Assembly: GCA_017460915.1 (NCBI GenBank) | Contig: JAFUAA010000010.1 | Coordinates: forward strand, 1-64,000 | DNA from: Bacteroidales bacterium | GTDB lineage: Bacteria > Bacteroidota > Bacteroidia > Bacteroidales > F082 | DNA length: 64,000 nt | Direction of reading: 5' to 3' | In this document: piece after piece, positions 42,341-51,455 of the stretch | Numbering within the stretch: the stretch's first letter is position 1 | How the letters are laid out: the number at the start of each line of letters is the position of its first letter | Notes under the pieces: generated by a model | Databases searched by the model: none | What the model was told of the DNA's origin: nothing | Seen by the model: the letters and a program-made list of their open reading frames with translations, nothing else | Program-made: the position numbers and the translations under genes

Positions 42341-43065
42341 CATTCCAGCACCGACTTCAACACTTCGTGGGAGTGGAAGTCGTTCATCACTGGAGCGTGA
42401 AGCCGCATGAAAACGATGAGTTTGTCGAGCAAGTCGCGGCGTTGGCTGGTCCTTAAAGGCACTTGGCAGGTCTCGTCGATGCCCAAATCGAGTAACTGCG
42501 ACAAGAGAGAGGCCACTTCCGGGTCGAGGTAATAGGGATGCACGGGAAAGTCGTGGACAAATGAGCCCTCCATCAAGTCGAAACACCAGCCTTCCTGCAG
42601 GTTGGCTTTGGGATAGAAACCGAGATGTCGTGTCAGTTCCAAAGTGAAAAACAAGGGGAAATTGGCGTAGTGTTCGTCCACCAAATCGAGCCAAAGCATT
42701 GAGCGTTCGATGAAATCGAAAAGGGCTTCGTTTTGTTCCTGTTCGGTGATGGTTTTGGAAAGCAACTCGCTGATGTACATCAATATGGCGCTTTTGTTCA
42801 TCACAAAAGGAATGCTTTGGAAGACGTGGGCAAGTTGCACGTCTTTCAGGTATTTCAAGGAGCCTTTGTTGGGTCGGCTGACTTCCACAAACTGGATGAG
42901 ATTCAGGTTTTGGAACAAGGCCACACGGTTTTTGGAACCATGGTTAAAGGCCCCTTTCACCATATAGGATCGCAGGCCCTCATTGCGGGTGAAAATCCTC
43001 ACAATCAGACTGGTGTCGCCATAGCGAATGGATTGCAGGACAATGCCGTGGATTTTGTGGTCCAT
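42340..43065 (-). CDS. recO: DNA repair protein RecO
   Basis: 241 residues from MDHKIHGIVLQSIRYGDTSL (ATG at 43065, sharing one base with the porZ stop: TGATG). OB-fold N-terminus with VRIFTRNEGLRSYMVKGA and the helical C-terminal half (LWLDLVDEHYANFPLFFTLE, LTRHLGFYP). Zinc-ribbon cysteines found in E. coli RecO are not conserved here, as in other Bacteroidota RecO. RecO anneals ssDNA and loads RecA with RecR. It is transcribed from the porZ unit. Confidence 0.88.
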   Translation of the reverse strand: MDHKIHGIVLQSIRYGDTSLIVRIFTRNEGLRSYMVKGAFNHGSKNRVALFQNLNLIQFVEVSRPNKGSLKYLKDVQLAHVFQSIPFVMNKSAILMYISELLSKTITEQEQNEALFDFIERSMLWLDLVDEHYANFPLFFTLELTRHLGFYPKANLQEGWCFDLMEGSFVHDFPVHPYYLDPEVASLLSQLLDLGIDETCQVPLRTSQRRDLLDKLIVFMRLHAPVMNDFHSHEVLKSVLE

Positions 43066-45389
43066 CAATTCATGATGAGGATTTTGGTGGCAAACTTGTC
43101 GGTGCCTTGCTTGGTGCTGACGAAGATGAGATAGACGCCGGGTTCCACTCTCTGGCCGTTGATGTTGGTGCAGTCCCAAACGGCTTGGCCGCCTTCCGAA
43201 ATCAGTTGGGTGACAAAGGCACCGTCAACAGTGGTGATTCTGACCAAAGTGTTAGCCACCAAGCCTTTGATGCCGACATAGCCTGTGTAGCCTAAACGCA
43301 CGGGATTGGGGTAAGCCACCACATCGCTGACGTAAGGCTCGGCTGGAGCCGCCTCGCCGCGATAGGAAATCACGCCACTATCGGTCCCGAAAAACACCTC
43401 GCCATTCTTGTCGATAGCCATTGTGTTGACCGCGTTGACGAGCAGGGGACTGTTGGTCGTGTTGAAGTTGTGGATTTCCTTGGGATTTCCATCGAACGAC
43501 ATCAGATAGACGCCCGATTCGAGGCCAAACCACATCTCGTTGGTGCCATGGACGACAGCCATTGAGAGCACGCTTGTACCGTCGAAAAGCCAGTCGAATT
43601 GGTCGGTGCCATCGTTGCGAGGAACCCGTTTCTGTGTGGCATCGAAATCAGTACCTGTGAAGATTTTGGCACTGTTTTCGAATAGGCACGGACCGTTGTT
43701 GGTACCCACCCAAACAGCTCCTTTTTGGTCGAGAGCAAGACAGTTGACCGAGCCTAATAAATGGCCGTTGCCTAGGGCGGTATTGAGGACGACGGCTTGG
43801 TCGTCGGAGGTGAGGTCGAAAGTCCCATTGTCGTTGAAAACAATCAAGGTGCCATCGCGGGTGATGATCCACTTGTAGTCGTTCGAGTCGATGAGCATCG
43901 TCCCGATGTCGATTCCGCTCAGGCTTCCGCCGAGATTGAATGAATGCCAATTGCCGTTGCGTTCCATCACGGAGAGCATGTTGGTTGCGCCCGTGTTGGC
44001 CACCCAAAGGTTGCCTTTGCTGTCGAAGCCGAGACCACTGATATTGATGAGGTTGGGGTCCTGCACCCAATATTCGAGGGTGCTGTTGTCGGCGTTGTAG
44101 ACCTCAACGAGTTCTTTGTCCTTGATTTTCAATACGCCATAGCCCCATGTACCGACATAAGTGACTGAGGGGTCGTTCGGGTCGGTGGCGGTGCATACGA
44201 AGTCGGAAAAGCCATCCAAATCGGCCATAGTGGAGCTGTTGAAGACCGTCCACATTCCATCGAAGCGAGCCACGCCTTCCCTCAGATAGCGTTTGCCCCA
44301 ATTGGAGACGTGACCACCGGTCGAAATCCACACTTGGTCGCCGCAGGCTTGCAGGTGAAATACGTTTTTCGAGGCGGGACCGTTTGGCATCACGTCCATG
44401 TTGTTGAACCCGTCAGAGGTCTTGATAAGACCTCGACGGGTGTCGCCAATCCAATAATTGCCATTGTTGTCGATAGCGGTCGATAGTGGCTCAATGCCAC
44501 CTCCTGGCGAGTAGATGTGCTTGATAAGGTTGAGACTACGGTCGTATGCCTTCACGTTGTAGCGGTTGGTGATGATGAAATGGTCGTCGTAGGCGCGCAA
44601 TTCATATTTTTGGCTCTTTTCGTTGTTGTCGAAGTAGCCCCATTGGTTGCCGTTGAGGACAAAGAGCGTGTCGGCCTCGTAACCTCCGTCATAGTTGAGA
44701 TAGAGTTTTCCGGCAAAGGTCTCCATCTCAGTATAGGCATAATGGGGGTGTATCAAGCTGTTGTCGAAATGCCATGCCGAGTAATTGGCCAGATTGGGTG
44801 CGTCTTGCGATGCATAATAGACGCCATCGTCGGTGCAGGCGTAAATGCGCCCGTTGTAGATGGCAACATCGGTAACATTCACCGCATCGCCTTGGTTTCC
44901 AATATAATAAGTGTCTTTTACCTCTTCTTTCTTCAGGTCGAAGACTACAATGCCGAAGCCGCAGGCCACATAAGCCAAGTCGCCGTCGAAGAACACGTTG
45001 TTGATGCTTTTGTTGCCCACGATGTTCTTCTCCTTGATGTCGCTCATGTTGTGGACCTGGTTGTTGGCATTGATAAGGTCGACGTTGGCATTGGTATAAG
45101 CCACCAGGAGCTTGCGTTGGCTCTTGCAGTAGCCCATGGTGCTGATGCCGATGTCAGACAAACCGTTGATTTTGTTGAGGATGTGGATAGAGTTGTCCTC
45201 GGTGTCGTAGTAGAACAGCTCAAACTCGGTGGCGGCATAGATCTTGGTGCCGACTGGCTCTACTTGGATAACTTTCTGGTAGGGCAGATGCGTGCGCCAA
45301 TTGCCGATAGAGACGCCGTCTTGGGCGAAGGCCGATACTGAAACGAGCCATGTGGCTATGAGGAAGACGATAGACTTCAGGTATTTCAT
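43065..45389 (-). CDS. porZ: Type IX secretion system attachment protein PorZ
   Basis: 774 residues with signal peptide MKYLKSIVFLIATWLVSVSAFA. Two beta-propeller-like halves are indicated by repeats such as DNNGNYWIGDTRRGLIKTSD, FDSKGNLWVANTGATNML, DQKGAVWVGTNNGPCLFEN and DKNGEVFFGTDSGVISY. The last 90 or so residues (VVAYPNPVRLGYTGYVGIKG, WDCTNINGQRVEPGVYLI) resemble a T9SS CTD, as known for PorZ. In P. gingivalis PorZ is part of the surface complex that attaches cargo to anionic LPS. It lies upstream of recO and overlaps it by one base. Confidence 0.88.
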   Translation of the reverse strand: MKYLKSIVFLIATWLVSVSAFAQDGVSIGNWRTHLPYQKVIQVEPVGTKIYAATEFELFYYDTEDNSIHILNKINGLSDIGISTMGYCKSQRKLLVAYTNANVDLINANNQVHNMSDIKEKNIVGNKSINNVFFDGDLAYVACGFGIVVFDLKKEEVKDTYYIGNQGDAVNVTDVAIYNGRIYACTDDGVYYASQDAPNLANYSAWHFDNSLIHPHYAYTEMETFAGKLYLNYDGGYEADTLFVLNGNQWGYFDNNEKSQKYELRAYDDHFIITNRYNVKAYDRSLNLIKHIYSPGGGIEPLSTAIDNNGNYWIGDTRRGLIKTSDGFNNMDVMPNGPASKNVFHLQACGDQVWISTGGHVSNWGKRYLREGVARFDGMWTVFNSSTMADLDGFSDFVCTATDPNDPSVTYVGTWGYGVLKIKDKELVEVYNADNSTLEYWVQDPNLINISGLGFDSKGNLWVANTGATNMLSVMERNGNWHSFNLGGSLSGIDIGTMLIDSNDYKWIITRDGTLIVFNDNGTFDLTSDDQAVVLNTALGNGHLLGSVNCLALDQKGAVWVGTNNGPCLFENSAKIFTGTDFDATQKRVPRNDGTDQFDWLFDGTSVLSMAVVHGTNEMWFGLESGVYLMSFDGNPKEIHNFNTTNSPLLVNAVNTMAIDKNGEVFFGTDSGVISYRGEAAPAEPYVSDVVAYPNPVRLGYTGYVGIKGLVANTLVRITTVDGAFVTQLISEGGQAVWDCTNINGQRVEPGVYLIFVSTKQGTDKFATKILIMN

Positions 45390-45764
45390 ACAATATAGAA
45401 TTTGGGCGGTAAAATTACAAAATTATAGGAAGATAACGCAGTTTTTGTCGAAATGTTTTTATAACGGCGTGTAAAAATCGAACTAATGGACAAAAAATTA
45501 GGTTCGAATTTCCGGAAAGCATGGTAATGACTGGCGCTCATCTTCTCCTTCAGTTCCTTGCTACTGTGGCCGCCATTGGCAATCATCTTCCTCAGCTTCG
45601 GGAATCTGTGGAATTTGCCATAGGGGAGTTCATGTTTGACTTCATGCTCGACGTGGAGGGTGACAATGCAAAGATTGGGAGATAATAGCATGCTATGACG
45701 AAACAACGGGAATCAAAACCATGGCATACGGTTTTATTTGTGGATTTTTCATTATCTTTTTCAT
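45390..45764. other. Intergenic stretch, possible gene remnant
   Basis: About 375 bases between porZ and the nitroreductase promoter. A minus-strand frame (45386-45706) contains EHEVKHELPYGKFHRFPKLR and SSKELKEKMSASHYHAF, which looks protein-like but matches nothing I recognise and runs straight through the porZ promoter. It may be a decayed gene. The last part carries a tandem copy of TTTTTCATTATC before the promoter. Confidence 0.4.
45418..45425 (-). promoter_or_regulatory. minus-7 box for porZ-recO
   Basis: CAAAATTA on the plus strand, 28 bases before the porZ ATG. Confidence 0.5.
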
Positions 45765-45772
45765 TATCTTTG
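45765..45772 (+). promoter_or_regulatory. minus-7 box for the nitroreductase gene
   Basis: TATCTTTG, 20 bases before the ATG at 45793; the preceding 12 bases are duplicated in tandem. Confidence 0.6.
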
Positions 45773-45792
45773 CGCGATTAAATCCTAATAAA

Positions 45793-46461
45793 ATGACTGA
45801 AAAAGACGCTATCGTCGCCCGCCATTCGGTGCGACAATACCTTGAAAAGCCCATCGAGGCGGAAAAAATCGAAGAACTGAAAGCCCTCATCGCCGAATGT
45901 AACCGCGAGGGTGGAACGCACATGCAATTGGTGACCAACGAGCCAAAAGCCTTCGCAGGCGGTATGGCCAAATACGGCAAGTTCAGCGGCATCAGCAATT
46001 ATATTGCGGTCGTCGGGAAGAAAGGCGACGACACCAACCTCGGCTATTACGGCGAGAAGATGGTCGTCCGCGCCCAGATGCTCGGCCTCAACACCTGCTG
46101 GGTCGGGATGATGTTCAGCAAACAGCCCGATTCGTACCAAGTGCTGGATGACGAGAAACTGTTATGCGTCATCGCGTTGGGCTATGGCGCCAACCAAGGA
46201 GTGCAGCACAAGCTGAAGCCCATCGGGGATTTCGCGGAAGTGAGCGGCCCGATGCCCGAATGGTTCCGCCAGGGAATGGAAATGGCCATACTCGCACCTA
46301 CGGCAGTCAACCAGCAGAAATTTAAGTTCGTGCTTCGCGACGGCAACCGCGTGGAGGCACAATCCCGCTTTTCCCTCATCGGCTATGCCAAACTCGACCT
46401 CGGCATTGCCAAGTACCATTTTGAGGTGGGCGCGGGAAAGGAGCATTTTGAATGGTGTTGA
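45793..46461 (+). CDS. Nitroreductase-family flavoprotein
   Basis: 222 residues from MTEKDAIVARHSVRQYLEKP (the upstream in-frame extension crosses the promoter). The RHSVRQYLEKPI start is the FMN-phosphate binding signature, followed by GYYGEKMVVRAQMLGLNTCW and a long C-terminal half with MAILAPTAVNQQKFKF. It is an NAD(P)H-dependent FMN reductase type of the Bacteroidetes 'TM nitroreductase' group; the natural substrate is unknown. It ends six bases before the PhzF-like gene. Confidence 0.82.
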   Translation: MTEKDAIVARHSVRQYLEKPIEAEKIEELKALIAECNREGGTHMQLVTNEPKAFAGGMAKYGKFSGISNYIAVVGKKGDDTNLGYYGEKMVVRAQMLGLNTCWVGMMFSKQPDSYQVLDDEKLLCVIALGYGANQGVQHKLKPIGDFAEVSGPMPEWFRQGMEMAILAPTAVNQQKFKFVLRDGNRVEAQSRFSLIGYAKLDLGIAKYHFEVGAGKEHFEWC

Positions 46462-46466
46462 AACCT

Positions 46467-47300
46467 ATGAAATACTACATTGTTGATGCTTTCACCGACC
46501 AACCTTTCGGGGGTAATCCGGCAGGCGTGGTGCTGCTGGAGGGCGAGGCCTTCCCGGAAGAGAAGCTGATGCTGCAAATCGCGGCAGAACTGCGTTATTC
46601 GGAGACGGCGTTCGTCAGGCGACATTCGGAGAAGGAGTTCACCATCCGCTATTTCACGCCGAAGGCCGAGGTGGAGCTTTGTGGCCATGCCACGATAGCC
46701 TCATTCGCTTTGTTGCACCAAAAAGGCTTGGCCTCGGGCAAATGCCTATGCCACACTTTGGCCGGAGACCTGACAATCGAGGCTGGTAAACAGGTGATGA
46801 TGCAGATGGCCCAGCCTCGCATCGTGGCGAGCGTGGAAAATGCTGACGAAATATACAAGGCATTGGGAATAAACGATTTCCGTCCACAAATGCCCGTTCA
46901 AATCGTTTACGCGGGTCTTCCCGATTTTATGATTCAGGTGCCCGATGTGGCGGTTTTGCAGTCGCTGAAACCCGATATGGAGGCCATCGCCGACATCACC
47001 AAGCGGCACGAGGCGGTAAGTTTCCACGTTTTCGCCTTCAGCAACGACGGCTACACGGCCCACGTCCGCGATTTCGCGCCCTTGTATGGCGTTCCCGAGG
47101 AATCTGCGACGGGCACGGCCAACGCTGCCCTGACCTATTATCTGCAACAATGCGGCTGCCTCGGCTCCGAGGCGGAGTGCACCTTCATCCAAGGCGAGGC
47201 TATGGGGCGGCCTTCCGTCGTTGCCACCCGTATCCAATCCGACGGCAACATCTATGTGGGCGGCACGGCGGCTATTGTGGCGGAGGGGAATTTGTTGTGA
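46467..47300 (+). CDS. PhzF-family isomerase/epimerase
   Basis: 277 residues from MKYYIVDAFTDQPFGGNPAG. The two-lobed DapF-like PhzF fold is marked by FGGNPAGVV, LRYSETAFV (catalytic Glu), VELCGHATIAS and GVPEESATGTANAALTYYL. The real substrate of such proteins outside phenazine clusters is mostly unknown. It follows the nitroreductase gene closely and is probably co-transcribed. Confidence 0.85.
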   Translation: MKYYIVDAFTDQPFGGNPAGVVLLEGEAFPEEKLMLQIAAELRYSETAFVRRHSEKEFTIRYFTPKAEVELCGHATIASFALLHQKGLASGKCLCHTLAGDLTIEAGKQVMMQMAQPRIVASVENADEIYKALGINDFRPQMPVQIVYAGLPDFMIQVPDVAVLQSLKPDMEAIADITKRHEAVSFHVFAFSNDGYTAHVRDFAPLYGVPEESATGTANAALTYYLQQCGCLGSEAECTFIQGEAMGRPSVVATRIQSDGNIYVGGTAAIVAEGNLL

Positions 47301-47345
47301 AGTGCTAACAAAGTGAAGGTTATAAAAGTAAAAGTTTGAAAACGG

Positions 47346-47702
47346 TTACACAGCAGAAGAATCTGTTTCGCTTGTGCTTCCCCATTTCAAATCTTCCGCA
47401 GCGATAGTGGCTTCGGAATTTGACGGATATGGCCTCCATTGATACACCTCAACGATAGGCGCACCAAGCGCATTTTCAATGGCTACCAGGGTGCTAATAG
47501 TGAAATTGTGTGTACCTCGCATCCATTTGCTGATTTCAGCCTCGCTTTTGCCGAGTCTTTGGGCCAAATCCTTCTGTTTCAATCCTTTTTCATCCAGAAT
47601 TTGATGAATCCTATCAACGATTCGGAATGACAAGGCAACAGACCGACGGATTTCAGGACTCACCCTTTGGCGTCTTTCCTCTATGATTTTACTCCTCTTC
47701 AT
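47346..47702 (-). CDS. HigA/XRE-type antitoxin
   Basis: 118 residues. HTH_XRE domain at about 32-88: QILDEKGLKQKDLAQRLGKS, then EISKWMRGTHNFTISTLVAI. Tail of about 25 residues is polar. It is the downstream partner of the 48178 toxin-like gene, with a 14-base overlap with its 3' end (toxin-first order, usual for HigBA-type pairs in Bacteroidota). It is intact, in contrast to its partner. Confidence 0.8.
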   Translation of the reverse strand: MKRSKIIEERRQRVSPEIRRSVALSFRIVDRIHQILDEKGLKQKDLAQRLGKSEAEISKWMRGTHNFTISTLVAIENALGAPIVEVYQWRPYPSNSEATIAAEDLKWGSTSETDSSAV

Positions 47703-48178
47703 TTCTGATAAAGTTTAAGTCACCAATGATTTCCTTGTCAACGAGTACGATAGTTCCGTCTTTTATCCTTGACGAAATGAAACGACTCGTATCTATCAAT
47801 AGTTTGACGTATGGGGCCAAAGACTTGCTTTCCTGCCAATTCCTTGAATCCTTGATGCCGCCATTGCCAAACACAAGAATTTTGTCGGACAATCGCAAAC
47901 AATAAAGCCTGATTTTTGAACCTACATCAATTGGAATTGACACCCACACCATCACCATATTTCCCTTCTGGACGAAAATAGCGTTCGAGGGCACCGCGTT
48001 CCGCTATCTGATCCAACCACGAAACTACGACATCAATCTCTTTGTCGTATTCACAACCCACAGGGAACTTCTCAAAGAACGCTTCCAGTTCTGACATCTC
48101 CTCGCCTGCCAACCTTCTGCTGTAGAAGTTGACATTTTCATGTTCTTCTATCAGCTCAACGGTGTATTCTTGCCTCAT
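47689..48178 (-). pseudogene. Frameshifted toxin-like gene of a HigBA-type pair
   Basis: The N-terminal frame (47927-48178) gives MRQEYTVELIEEHENVNFYS to ALERYFRPEGKYGDGVG and a stop; the C-terminal frame (47689-47994) gives WVSIPIDVGSKIRLYCLRLS, LVFGNGGIKDSRNW and DKEIIGDLNFIRNEEE. Joined near 47950 they match the pattern of Bacteroidota proteins encoded just upstream of XRE antitoxins (YFRPEGK, then SIPID, RLYCLRLSD, GNGG). One frameshift therefore splits the gene, and the antitoxin is intact. RelE/HigB-like activity is inferred from context only. A sequencing error cannot be excluded. Confidence 0.7.
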
Positions 48179-48207
48179 CTTTTTCTTAACTTTTAAGTTA
48201 TGTACCG

Positions 48208-48215
48208 CAAAAGTA
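48208..48215 (-). promoter_or_regulatory. minus-7 box for the toxin-antitoxin operon
   Basis: CAAAAGTA on the plus strand, 30 bases before the toxin ATG. Confidence 0.5.
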
Positions 48216-48242
48216 CAACCTTTAGTTGAAATAGCAATGAAA

Positions 48243-48812
48243 TTAGCTCAAATTCTTCAAAAACCACTCATGCACCCGCAAGTCATCGTCCAGTTCGGGA
48301 TGGAAGGAAGTGACCAATTGATTGCCTTGCCGAGCGGCCACAATGTGCCCATCGACTTCGGCAAGAACCTCGCAATCAGGTGATAGAATTTCTTCAATAT
48401 ACGGAGCGCGGATGAAAGTCATAGGAATGTCGTCGCCAAGGCCTTTCATCGAGCCCAAAGTGTGGAAACTGCCCAATTGTCGTCCGTAGGCATTGCGCCG
48501 CACGCGGATGTCCATCGTGGCGAGACGACGGCGAGAGTCGTTGGTCGTTTCCTTGGCCAAAAGAATCATCCCTGCGCAAGTGCCGAAGACGGGCAAACCG
48601 CGTTCGATGGCCGCTTTGACAGCATCGAACAGGCCGAGGTCGTGCAGCAGTTTCAGTTGGGTCGTGCTTTCGCCGCCAGGCAGGATGATGCCGTCTTTTT
48701 CCCGTTCCCAATCGGCGGGCGAATGGATTTCAAACGCCTCTGCACCAATGCGATGGAGCATTTGCAAGTGTTCGGCAAACGCCCCTTGCAATGCGAAAAC
48801 GCCAATCTTCAT
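48243..48812 (-). CDS. pdxT: Pyridoxal 5'-phosphate synthase glutaminase subunit
   Basis: 189 residues, class I glutaminase that feeds ammonia to PdxS for PLP synthesis. Catalytic Cys79 in GTCAGMILLA, the oxyanion loop in LPGGESTT and the His/Glu pair in TSFHPELDDD. Start is one base after the pdxS stop. Both form the usual 12+12 PLP synthase complex. It is the last gene of the thiD-like/araC fusion-pdxS-pdxT unit. Confidence 0.93.
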   Translation of the reverse strand: MKIGVFALQGAFAEHLQMLHRIGAEAFEIHSPADWEREKDGIILPGGESTTQLKLLHDLGLFDAVKAAIERGLPVFGTCAGMILLAKETTNDSRRRLATMDIRVRRNAYGRQLGSFHTLGSMKGLGDDIPMTFIRAPYIEEILSPDCEVLAEVDGHIVAARQGNQLVTSFHPELDDDLRVHEWFLKNLS

Positions 48813-48813
48813 C

Positions 48814-49689
48814 TCATTGCCCTCTCTCCGCCATCAGCAGTGCGATTTCCTGCTCGTTGATGCCCACCATCGCCTCGCCCAAGTCTTCCGAAAGCTCGGC
48901 GAGCCGTTTTGCGTCGGTGTAGTTGGTGACGGCTTGCACGATGGCGGCGGCGCGTTTGGCGGGATTGCCGCTCTTGAAGATGCCGCTGCCCACAAACACG
49001 CCCTCGGCGCCAAGTTGCATCATCAGCGCGGCGTCGGCGGGAGTGGCCACGCCACCGGCGGCGAAGTTCACCACGGGCAGTTTGCCGTTTTCGTGGACGA
49101 AAACCACCAAATCGTATGGCACCTGCAGTTGCTTGGCGGCCTCGAAAAGCTCATCGTCGCGCATCGCCACAAGTTTCCGGATTTCGCTCTGCATGCAACG
49201 CATGTGGCGCACCGCTTGGACAATGTCGCCCGTGCCAGGTTCGCCCTTGGTGCGGATCATCGTGGCACCTTCGGCAATGCGGCGCAAGGCCTCGCCCAGA
49301 TTGCGCGCTCCGCACACGAAAGGCACGCGGAACTGGGTCTTGTCGATGTGATAGATGTCGTCGGCAGGCGAAAGCACTTCGCTTTCGTCAATGTAGTCAA
49401 TGTCGATGGCTTGTAGGATTTGTGCCTCGGCGATGTGCCCGATACGGCATTTTGCCATCACAGGGATGCTGACGGCTTCCTGGATGCCACGAATCATCTT
49501 CGGATCGCTCATGCGCGACACACCGCCTGCCGCGCGAATGTCGGCGGGAATGCGTTCCAAGGCCATCACCGCGCAGGCTCCGGCGGCTTCGGCGATACGG
49601 GCTTGTTCGGGCGTGGTCACGTCCATGATGACACCGCCTTTCAGCATCTGTGCGAGTTGGCGGTTGAGTTGTTGTCTGTCGTTATTCAT
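48814..49689 (-). CDS. pdxS: Pyridoxal 5'-phosphate synthase subunit
   Basis: 291 residues, a (beta/alpha)8 barrel that makes PLP from ribose 5-phosphate, glyceraldehyde 3-phosphate and ammonia. Signatures: [71 protein letters not shown] and [19 protein letters not shown]. Full length. It sits 38 bases downstream of the kinase/AraC fusion gene on the same strand. Confidence 0.95.
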   Translation of the reverse strand: MNNDRQQLNRQLAQMLKGGVIMDVTTPEQARIAEAAGACAVMALERIPADIRAAGGVSRMSDPKMIRGIQEAVSIPVMAKCRIGHIAEAQILQAIDIDYIDESEVLSPADDIYHIDKTQFRVPFVCGARNLGEALRRIAEGATMIRTKGEPGTGDIVQAVRHMRCMQSEIRKLVAMRDDELFEAAKQLQVPYDLVVFVHENGKLPVVNFAAGGVATPADAALMMQLGAEGVFVGSGIFKSGNPAKRAAAIVQAVTNYTDAKRLAELSEDLGEAMVGINEQEIALLMAERGQ

Positions 49690-49712
49690 AGTAGTAGTTT
49701 AAGTTTTGGGTC

Positions 49713-49732
49713 GGGCCTTCGACAGGCTCAGG
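49713..49732. repeat. Partial TTCGACA-type repeat between the fusion gene and pdxS
   Basis: GGGCCTTCGACAGGCTCAGG, the same family as the in-frame copy in the A2M gene (17476). It lies in the 38-base gap and reaches into the end of the kinase/AraC gene, of which it encodes the last codons. Confidence 0.7.
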
Positions 49733-50666
49733 CACCTTTTGCTTTATTACGATATTGTGTCGGTGATAAGTGTCTCATTTTTCGGAAGAAACGCGAGAGT
49801 TGCGCCTGCGAGCTGAAGCCTAATCCGATGGCAATTTCCTGCACGGTTTGGTCGGAATGCAGCAGCCTTTGCTCGATTTCTCGGACGATGCGTTCGTCAA
49901 TCATCGTCTTGGGCGACTTGCTGGAAAAGCGTTTTGTGACCTGTGCCAGATAGCGGCTGCTCACATTGAGTTGTTCGGCATAGAACGCCACGTCGTTGTA
50001 ATGCGCAAAGAAGCGTTCCACGCTGTCAAGGAAACGGTTGTAGAGCGCGGCGGCGCGACCGTTTTGCTCAGTCGGCTCGGGCGCGAGTTGTTCCAGATAT
50101 TTTTCCGCTTCGGCGATGGCGGTCGGCAAATCCGCGCCGCGACTGAGCATCACGGCGATGGCCGACGAAAGCAAGTTGCCGTGTCCGTGACCCTGCAATT
50201 TATTGATAACCAAAAGTTTTTGGTTTTGGATTTTGAAAAGATCCTTGTCCTCGGCACGCACGATGACCAAGGTGCACAAAGGCAGCAGGTGTTTCCTGAC
50301 GGCTTGCATCACCTCGGCGGACATCAGTTCGTCGCCGTTGGCGGAGCGCACCACGGGGTCGAAGATGATGTGCTTCGGGCGGTAGCGTTTCAGGATTTCG
50401 GTCACGGTCACCACCACATCGGTGCGACGCAACATTCCGATTTTGACGGTCTGCGGCTCCTCGTCGTTGAAAATCGCCTCAATTTGGCTGCCGACCACGG
50501 CGGCGGGCAGGTCGAAGAACGACTGGATGCCCAAGGTGCTTTGTGCGGTGATGCTGGTGATGGCGGTGGCGGCCTTCGCGCCCAAGGCGGTGATGGTGCG
50601 GATGTCGGCCTGCACGCCCGAACCGCCCGTGCCGTCGCTACCCGTAATGCTCAAAATGGTTTTCAT
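49728..50666 (-). CDS. Degenerate hydroxymethylpyrimidine/pyridoxal-type kinase fused to AraC DNA-binding domain
   Basis: 312 residues from MKTILSITGSDGTGGSGVQA (ATG 50666; the longer frame adds a noncoding leader). Residues 1-205 are a ThiD-like ribokinase fold (GSGVQADIRTITALGAKAAT, KIGMLRRTDVV, IFDPVVRSANGDELMS), but the usual GTGC/GTGD base motif reads GHGHGNLLSS (Asn164) and about 55 residues of the lid/ATP region normally after SLITPN are missing. Residues about 210-312 are two AraC-type helix-turn-helices (NVSSRYLAQVTKRFSSKSPK, VQEIAIGLGFSSQAQLSRFF). Beside pdxST it is most simply a B6-vitamer-sensing regulator, or a bifunctional kinase; catalytic loss is inference. Confidence 0.85.
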   Translation of the reverse strand: MKTILSITGSDGTGGSGVQADIRTITALGAKAATAITSITAQSTLGIQSFFDLPAAVVGSQIEAIFNDEEPQTVKIGMLRRTDVVVTVTEILKRYRPKHIIFDPVVRSANGDELMSAEVMQAVRKHLLPLCTLVIVRAEDKDLFKIQNQKLLVINKLQGHGHGNLLSSAIAVMLSRGADLPTAIAEAEKYLEQLAPEPTEQNGRAAALYNRFLDSVERFFAHYNDVAFYAEQLNVSSRYLAQVTKRFSSKSPKTMIDERIVREIEQRLLHSDQTVQEIAIGLGFSSQAQLSRFFRKMRHLSPTQYRNKAKGA

Positions 50667-50744
50667 CTCGCTCGAATTTGACTGCAAAGAGCGCAAATTT
50701 CCGCGAAACGGCAAAACGAATTTCCGTTTTTGGAAAAGAAAATG

Positions 50745-50752
50745 TATTTTTG
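50745..50752 (+). promoter_or_regulatory. minus-7 box for the flavoprotein gene
   Basis: TATTTTTG, 43 bases before the ATG at 50796. Confidence 0.5.
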
Positions 50753-50795
50753 CGCAAAATTCAATGATTAGCGAATAAAGAGAATACTATCGAAT

Positions 50796-51413
50796 ATGAA
50801 AGCACTCTTAATCAACGGCAGCCCGCATGCCAACGGCTGCACCGCCACGGCCTTGGGAATTGTGGCTAAGGAACTGGAAAAGAACGGCGTAGAGGCCGAA
50901 ATCGTCCACATCGGGAACAAGGACATTCGCGGCTGTATCGGCTGCTACAAATGCAGCGAACTCGGGCGTTGCGTTTTCGATGACTTGGTGAACGAATTGG
51001 CCCCTAAATTTGAGCAGGCCGATGCCTTGGTCATCGGCTCGCCAGTGTATTACGCTGGTTTGGCGGGCACGATGAACTCGTTCCTTGACCGTTTCTTTTT
51101 TAGCACGCCTTTCAGCAAACGCATGAAAGTCGGAGCTGCCGTGGTTTCGGCCCGTCGCGCTGGCACCACCGCTGCCTTCGACCAGATGAACAAATACTTC
51201 ACCATCAGCGAGATGCCTGTCGCTTCTGGCCGTTATTGGAACATGGTACACGGCTATTCGATGGAAGATGTGATGCGTGATGAGGAAGGCGTCCAAAACC
51301 TTCGCATCCTTGCCCGCAACATGGCTTTCCTTGTCAAAGCCATTGCCGCCGAGAAGGAGAAAAACGGTTTGCCCGAACGTGAAGAGACGGTTTACACCAA
51401 CTTTATCCGTTAA
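50796..51413 (+). CDS. NAD(P)H-dependent FMN reductase / flavodoxin-family protein
   Basis: 205 residues. FMN phosphate loop LLINGSPHANGCTATAL, a Cys-rich GCIGCYKCSELGRCVFDD typical of the iron-sulfur flavoprotein/MdaB-like branch, and VIGSPVYYAGLAGTMNSFLD with RAGTTAAFDQMNKYF. It should be a small redox flavoprotein. The physiological partner is unknown. Followed by the TfoX-like gene in the same direction (43-base gap). Confidence 0.82.
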   Translation: MKALLINGSPHANGCTATALGIVAKELEKNGVEAEIVHIGNKDIRGCIGCYKCSELGRCVFDDLVNELAPKFEQADALVIGSPVYYAGLAGTMNSFLDRFFFSTPFSKRMKVGAAVVSARRAGTTAAFDQMNKYFTISEMPVASGRYWNMVHGYSMEDVMRDEEGVQNLRILARNMAFLVKAIAAEKEKNGLPEREETVYTNFIR

Positions 51414-51455
51414 ACCTCACCAGCGCCAAACAAAACCATTGTTTTTGTCAAAACT

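Noticed and set aside
45386..45706. 106-residue minus-strand frame before porZ
   Set aside because: It crosses the porZ promoter and matches nothing recognised; kept only as a note on a possible remnant.
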